From Cryptomeria japonica (Eukaryota > Streptophyta > Pinopsida > Cupressales > Cupressaceae): 64,000 nucleotides of DNA. Below are positions 58,730 to 64,000 of the stretch, one piece after another. Under the pieces are notes generated by a model, which worked only from the letters and a program-made list of their open reading frames with translations, searched no databases and had not been told where the DNA came from. Position 1 is the first letter of the stretch, and each line of letters begins with the position of its first letter. Position numbers and translations under genes: made by a program. The stretch is taken from positions 159,010,471-159,074,470 of the forward strand of contig NC_081411.1 of assembly GCF_030272615.1 (NCBI RefSeq), in the 5' to 3' direction.

Positions 58730-59548
58730 TCACTCAGTCTCACTATCCCCCTGGGTCACCTCCTCCCAGTCCCTTCCCTCCTCAGAGGTCGATGCTTTGG
58801 CTTTCCCTTTTTCCACTTCAGCTTTCATTTTTGGAATGCATTTTAGGCACCCAAAGTCGGGGTCGCCCTTCAAGCTTGCCAGTAGTTGTATGGCCCTTCC
58901 TTCTTCAGCCCTATCTCTCAATTCCCTACCAACCTCCATCCTTGCCACCACATGCAAAGCCTTCAAGACTTCATCCACCCTCGTTAATTTCATAAAGAGT
59001 TGCATCGCTTCCCACCCCACTCGAGCTCATTCATGGCATTGGTATTTGATTTCATCCTCTAGGCCACAAATAAAAGGAAGCAATTCCTCCTGGTCGTCCC
59101 CTTCCTTAATTAGAATGCCAACTCTCGGCACCACCCACTCCAATATTGAATCTAGGTTAATCAAAAAATCCCCATCAATCAATTTGACCAATGTGAGTTT
59201 TACCTTTTCCACCTCGGATTCGAATTCATAGGCCCACGCTAGAATCAGAGAGTAAACCTCCATGTTAGTTCGATATGGATGACTGATATGTGACACCTCC
59301 TCCATAAGCATCAGTCAAGTTGTCACCCACAAATTCTCCTCCTTAAACATGAACAGTCCTTGCATTCTTTTATCAGATACTTTGCCCAAAAAGGGCACCA
59401 ACTTCTTGTTTGTTCGAAGTGTGAAATTGGCCTCCATGGTCACCTGCAATTTCAAAAGCACTTCCTGCATAAAATGTCTTGCAAAAGCTACGATTCTACG
59501 AACTACAAATTTGTTCTGCTTCAAAGCAAAAACTGGTACACAGATCAA
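58730..59548 (-). pseudogene. Unrecognised gene with two premature stops
   Basis: Three open stretches (59548-59315, 59311-59027, 59020-58730) lie in one minus-strand frame, about 273 codons, separated only by single in-frame stops. It reads as a mostly helical acidic protein: FARHFMQEVLLKLQVTMEAN, LAWAYEFESEVEKVKLTLVK, LLPFICGLEDEIKYQCHE, ending in a Lys/Glu-rich tail (KAEVEKGKAKASTSEEGRD). No zinc finger or enzyme motif. Probably part of a repeat-borne gene; function unknown. Confidence 0.5.
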
Positions 59549-59934
59549 AAGGTACTAAATTTTGCCTCCGTCTTACAGGTCGGGTAATGAATGTGCATGA
59601 TAAGGCATTAATGCCATGAGATCAAGAAAAATATTTCTTTCCATCCTCCCCTTCCTCCGTTCATGTGACATGCTGCATACAACTCCTTCTACAACAATTA
59701 ATCGCTACCTTGGCATTTGTACTTTCCAAATTTGCTCGCCTTAACAGGTTGAGGATTGCACATTTTTTTAAATTAATACACTAAATTTATGTTGAACTTT
59801 TATATATATTTTTAAACTATTTTTTTAAATTATATATCATAAACTATTGCACATCTTTAATTACAAATAATATTAACATTATATTTAATAGTTATCTCAA
59901 ACTATTGCAGTTTGTACATCTTTAAAATTTAAAT
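59549..59934. other. No gene seen
   Basis: AT-rich spacer between the decayed minus-strand gene and the five-copy repeat. Confidence 0.5.
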
Positions 59935-61060
59935 GTCTCTTATTATGGGACTGATGACATCTGACAAAACTCAAGTTCTCAACAGGTATCATCATCCATC
60001 GGATGAGCAAGATCAATGGCTTAGGGTGGATTTCGGCCCAAATGTGGGTAGTGAACACATTTGTGAGAACTCTACCCAGAATTGAACATTGTGAATTTAA
60101 TTAAATATAATTAAATCTATAGTCTATAGACTATAAATCTCTTTTTCAAGTGGAATTTTAAAATGATTAAATAGACTTTTAAAAAAAACCCAAAAAGTGA
60201 CACGATTATGGTGACGTGCCAGAAAAAAAGGCAAAACTCGTGGGACCCATTTCATCTAAAAACAGGTACCATCGACCCAATGACCGTTGGATGAACAAAG
60301 ATCAACAACTTAGGGTGGATTTCGGCCCGAATGTGGGAAGTGAACACCTTTATGAGAAATTCACCTGAAATTGGACATTTTAAATTCAATTAAATATAAT
60401 TAAGTCTATAAAGCTTTTTTTTGGGCAGAGGTTTAAAATGATTAAATAGACTAAAAAATCAAACTTGAAAAGTGACACGTGTCCGAGTATGGTGACATGC
60501 TAGAAAATGGCAGAAATCATGGGACACACTACATCTGAAAATAGGTACCATTGACCATTGGATGAATAAAGATCAATGACTTAGGGTGGATTTTGGGGCG
60601 AATGTGGGAAGTGAACAACTTTCTGAGAACTTTTCCTGGAAAAGTGACACGAGTATGGTGACGTGCTTGAAAACTGGTAGAAGTCATGGGACCCACGACA
60701 ACTGACAACAAGTACCATCGTCTCTTGGATGAGCAAAGATCAATGGCTTAGGGTGGATTTCGGCCTGAATGTGGGAAGTGAACACATTTGGGAGAACTTC
60801 ACCTGGAATTGAAACGTTTTAAATTTAATTAAATATAATTAAGTCTATAAAGCACTTTTTCGGGTGGAAGTTTAAAATTATTAAATAGACTTAAAAAAAA
60901 GACCCGTAAAGTCACAATAGGTACCTTGGCGTCCCTCGTCCATTGGATGAGCAAAGATCAATGGCTTAGGGTGGATTTCAACCTAAATGTGGGAAGTGAA
61001 CACATTTGAGAGAACTTCACCCAGAATTGAACGTATTACATTTAATGTCCTCAAAATTTA
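59935..61060. repeat. Five imperfect copies of a 170-290-bp repeat
   Basis: The core TTGGATGAGCAAAGATCAAT followed by GGCTTAGGGTGGATTTCGGC and AATGTGGGAAGTGAACAC occurs at about 59999, 60287, 60557, 60725 and 60942. Copies also share AATTAAATATAATTAA(A/G)TCTAT and GTGACACG...ATGGTGACGTGC. Spacing is irregular, so this is a locally amplified cluster rather than a strict satellite. Confidence 0.85.
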
Positions 61061-61645
61061 TACAACATGATTCATAATGTCCTCAGAATTTATACTGAAG
61101 TAATGAATGTTTTGTCCTTCGGCATCGAATAATTATTAATAGTAATTAATAAAATTACATGATTCTAGACATTTTGCCCTTTAGGTTTTAATTTTCTACT
61201 TTTCAGATTTTTCAAAATAAGAGAAATCATAATCGTCTTTCATTTCATGGACAAACCTGTAAATCAAGGGAGATTCAGAAACAACTACTAGATTGAGGAA
61301 TGCAAGTTGCAATAGAGTCTGTCTACATGAATCTAGTGAAATAGAAATTCTAATTTCTGGGTAAAATCTAGAACACCTACATCCCGCCCTTTTTGCTTTT
61401 GGTAATCTCGTGGTCCAATTTGAGGGTTAGCATTTTTAGGTTTTTATCTAGCATTATTTTCAATTATTAACAATAATAGTGATGGGAAAACGGGAAGCAG
61501 TAGTTCAACAAGAAGCCAAGTGAAAAAAAAAATGTACCTAACTGAACTGGTTAAAACACTAGATTTCACTGATGAATACTGATGCTCTGCAAAAAGGACA
61601 AGTTGGTTATGATAAACACAACACAAGAAACAAAAGATATCAATT
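61061..61645. other. No gene seen
   Basis: AT-rich sequence before the LTR of element 5; no ORF or repeat recognised. Confidence 0.5.
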
Positions 61646-63042
61646 GTTAGATGTTAGTGTTAGAAATCACCAATTAAAAACTATTCTGAGCAAGCATATC
61701 AAGAAAGATACTACTAAATAAAAAGAAAGCTTAAGGAATCTACAATAAGTAACTAAACTTCTCCATATGCTCTCTACCATGCTGGTAGCTTCTCCTTCCT
61801 TGTTCCTCTCCTCTCTAAGTTCCAAACTAGTGTAGCTCTCAGCAGCTTTTTCCACTATGGATGCTTATGGAGGTTCAAGATTGAAATGTTTATTCTAAAA
61901 TGCTATGCAAATGTGAATAAAAGCTAATATTAGATGCTATGATGCTAAAATGATTTATTTTAGGCTAAAATAACAAGATATTAGTGATTTATGCTAAATG
62001 CTCTCTAAAATTCTCTATAACTTAGATGCATACAAGTTTTCAGGATTATGATTATGAATGCTAAATGCTTGAGGATTTGAAAATGAGGAATGTGAGCTCT
62101 ATTTATAGGTAAAATGGAGCAATAGATGGTTGAGATTGAGTAATCTCAACAAGAGTCAAGATTGAATGATATTCAATCCATGTGAGGGCTTTCAACCCAA
62201 TCCCAGGATGACAAGTGTCAATGTGAGATAGGTTGAGAGGAGAGGGAATATGCATTAAATGCTTGACATGACCTGAGAGTTAACTTGGGAGCCAAGGTCA
62301 AGGTTGGGTTGAGTGAATAAATTCTTTATTCAAAGAATAAAAGCTTTTATCCAATGGATAAACTCTTGTGCAAAGGCAAAAGGGATAACCATGGTCAAAG
62401 CAATAAATGCTTGAGGAGACACATGAGTACAAGTTGAATTAACCATAAATGGTTATGTAAGAGCCATTAATGGTCATGTAAGAGCCATTAGTGATTTTGG
62501 AAGACTTTAGAGGTTAGATTGTTGAACACACAAAGCATTAAATGTTTTTCAAAGACTTTGAAGTCTTTGAGAAGTGACTTCAAGTTGCTTAGGAATGTGA
62601 CAATAATTAGGGGATGATTTAGGTTAATTGATTAGGATTTGTTAGGTTCTAGAAGAATTTAGGAAGGGAAAATGGGAGATGGTGGGTGAGAGAAAATAGG
62701 ATTTTATTTAAAATAAAATTAATTTATTTCAATAAATGTGTGCAAGTTGCATTTGTAGGAAAATGTAAGTGGGGATATAAATGATTTAAATAAATGTTTT
62801 ATTTAATTTATTTAAAAGAGGAAAAGGGGGATTTTATTAAATAAATAGAATTTATTCATTTAATTGATTATGAATTTGGTATAATGAATTAATTAAAATA
62901 AATTGAATAATGTATTTAATTAATAGGAGAATGTTTGAATATAAATTAATTAAATATTAATTTAACTAATAGCTAGTAGATTTTTAATCAAATAAATAGT
63001 AAATATTCATTTAATTAAATTGGACAGATTTATGTGAATACA
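61646..63042 (-). repeat. Probable LTR of element 5 (3' LTR)
   Basis: The right edge is set by ...TGAATACA directly followed by a polypurine tract of the element 3 type. The left edge is a guess at the TGTTAG words near 61646-61660, since the partner LTR lies outside the window. The interior is AT-rich with repeated words (GGTCATGTAAGAGCCATTA near 62450-62495). Confidence 0.5.
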
Positions 63043-63061
63043 TTTGCCCCTCTTTGAGATG
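63043..63061 (-). promoter_or_regulatory. Polypurine tract of element 5
   Basis: Minus-strand CATCTCAAAGAGGGGCAAA abuts the LTR start TGTATTC. It and the next bases (TTTGAAAGAAAGAAA on the plus strand) resemble the tract of element 3, so the two are probably related. Confidence 0.7.
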
Positions 63062-64000
63062 GTGCGGTTTATCGTGTCATTTGAAAGAAAGAAAAATAGG
63101 TGTGAAGAAATGCCCCATAAAATGTTAATTTAATGGGTGGTATGGGTCGAGAGATGGGCCAAAAAAATTTCAAAAAATCGAGCGATCTTTCGAAAAAGAA
63201 TGAAAATTGGCAAGGTGATAGAAGAGAAGAAGTTAGCAATACTGGTGAAAAATAGAAGAAATCGGAGATAAAATGAAGAAATGGAAGGGTCAGGAAGTTC
63301 ATGGGGACCACGGTAGTGAGGGGGGAAAATTATGATTACGGCGAAGGGTTTATATGGGGAGAAAGGGGTAAAAATAGGCTCACTTGCATTCGCGTCCATA
63401 GTGAAACTTTAGCTCTGATAATGATTTTTTGGAAGAGCAAGGAGCAGTCAGGATATCGGTACCAGTAGCAGAGCACCGACTTGAGCAAGTCCGACGATTC
63501 CAGTAGCCAGATGACTACGGACCAGTAGTATGTGAATTTGAGTTTTTGAATTTTCTGCTTTTCTGATACATGTTTAGCTAGGTCCAAGTTGAGTCGAGAC
63601 AATAGTGCTGAAACTGTGTTTTGGTGTTTTTGTTGATTTAACTAGCGCTTTTGTGCCGCAATGATGCTATTGTGTAATAGTTTGAGCATTTTTGCCAAGG
63701 TTAGCACTATTGCATAGTTGTGCTAGCACTTTTGCTAAGATGTAGCGCTATTGTGTAGTTGATATAGCGCTATTGTAGTTTGAACGCTTTTGAATAGTTG
63801 TTTAAGCGCTTTTGTTAGGGAAGTAGCGCTATTGTGAGCAGATAGCACTGTTATATGCAAAATAGTGCTTTTGTGCAGAAAAATAGATGCCCTAGTGTTT
63901 GAACAAATAATCTCTGGATGCTAATGATGGATGGATGGATATGTGAAGTGAGAGTTGTTTTGAACCATAGCAGCCTTGATGAGACTTAGGTCATTAGGAT
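63062..64000. other. Start of element 5 internal region
   Basis: 3' untranslated region of the element entering from the right. Short minus-strand ORFs (63130-63399, 63336-63602) lack recognisable domains. The only structured part is the motif array at 63625-63885. Confidence 0.5.
63625..63885. repeat. Array of AGCGCT(T/A)TTGT motifs
   Basis: About a dozen copies of a short word, five of them with the exact palindrome AGCGCT (for example TAGCGCTATTGTG and AAGCGCTTTTGTT) and the others with one change (AGCACT, AACGCT, AGTGCT). They are spaced about 15-30 bases apart, mostly in one orientation. No coding frame explains them. Confidence 0.8.

Overview
The window looks like intergenic DNA from a very large seed-plant genome, most likely a conifer or other gymnosperm. 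Almost all of it can be assigned to decayed LTR retrotransposons nested in one another or to low-complexity repeats. I found no intact host gene, tRNA or rRNA. The gymnosperm call is an inference from repeat style, long LTRs and the density of old broken elements; no marker gene fixes the species.

Layout. 57-1817 (minus): start of a Ty3/gypsy element (gag with three premature stops, tRNA-Arg-type primer site, LTR end) running off the left edge. 2500-5716 (minus): a long decayed gene of unknown family. 6.2-6.7 kb: an array of hairpin-forming repeats. 6.8-17.7 kb: an old LTR element (element 2) whose left LTR is split by a compact, coding-free LTR element (element 1, 7389-10952, 5-bp target duplication GATAC). 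17.7-31.3 kb: a 13.6-kb LTR element (element 3, target duplication CCCTC) carrying one long sense ORF of unknown function and, antisense near its 3' end, a broken plant mobile domain (PMD) gene. 31.3-32.2 kb: telomere-like and GA-rich simple repeats. 34.7-38.9 kb (plus): a decayed gene-like region with a BED-like zinc-finger remnant. 40186-47977: element 4, a structurally complete LTR element (target duplication ATTTC) that encodes Gag and a retropepsin-like region but no reverse transcriptase, RNase H or integrase; it sits inside an older decayed minus-strand gene. 49796-56375 (plus): a Ty1/copia element with 5' LTR, tRNA-iMet primer site, gag and most of pol, truncated in RNase H. 57-61 kb: two unrecognised gene remnants and a five-copy repeat. 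61.6-64 kb: probable LTR, polypurine tract and start of another element, followed by an array of AGCGCT-type motifs.

How the parts relate. Elements 1, 2, 3 and 4 all lie on the minus strand and all have a primer site matching the 3' end of plant tRNA-Trp. Elements 1, 2 and 4 share one style of polypurine tract; elements 3 and 5 share another. None of the completely visible ones encodes reverse transcriptase or integrase, so they look like non-autonomous families that borrowed their replication machinery from related autonomous elements. A GC-rich hairpin of about 30 bases recurs at different places in elements 1, 2 and 4 (LTR or leader) although the surrounding sequences differ.

Every coding region is broken by stops or frameshifts except a few short ORFs of unknown meaning. 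Many of the premature stops are of the kind expected from C-to-T decay of methylated DNA.
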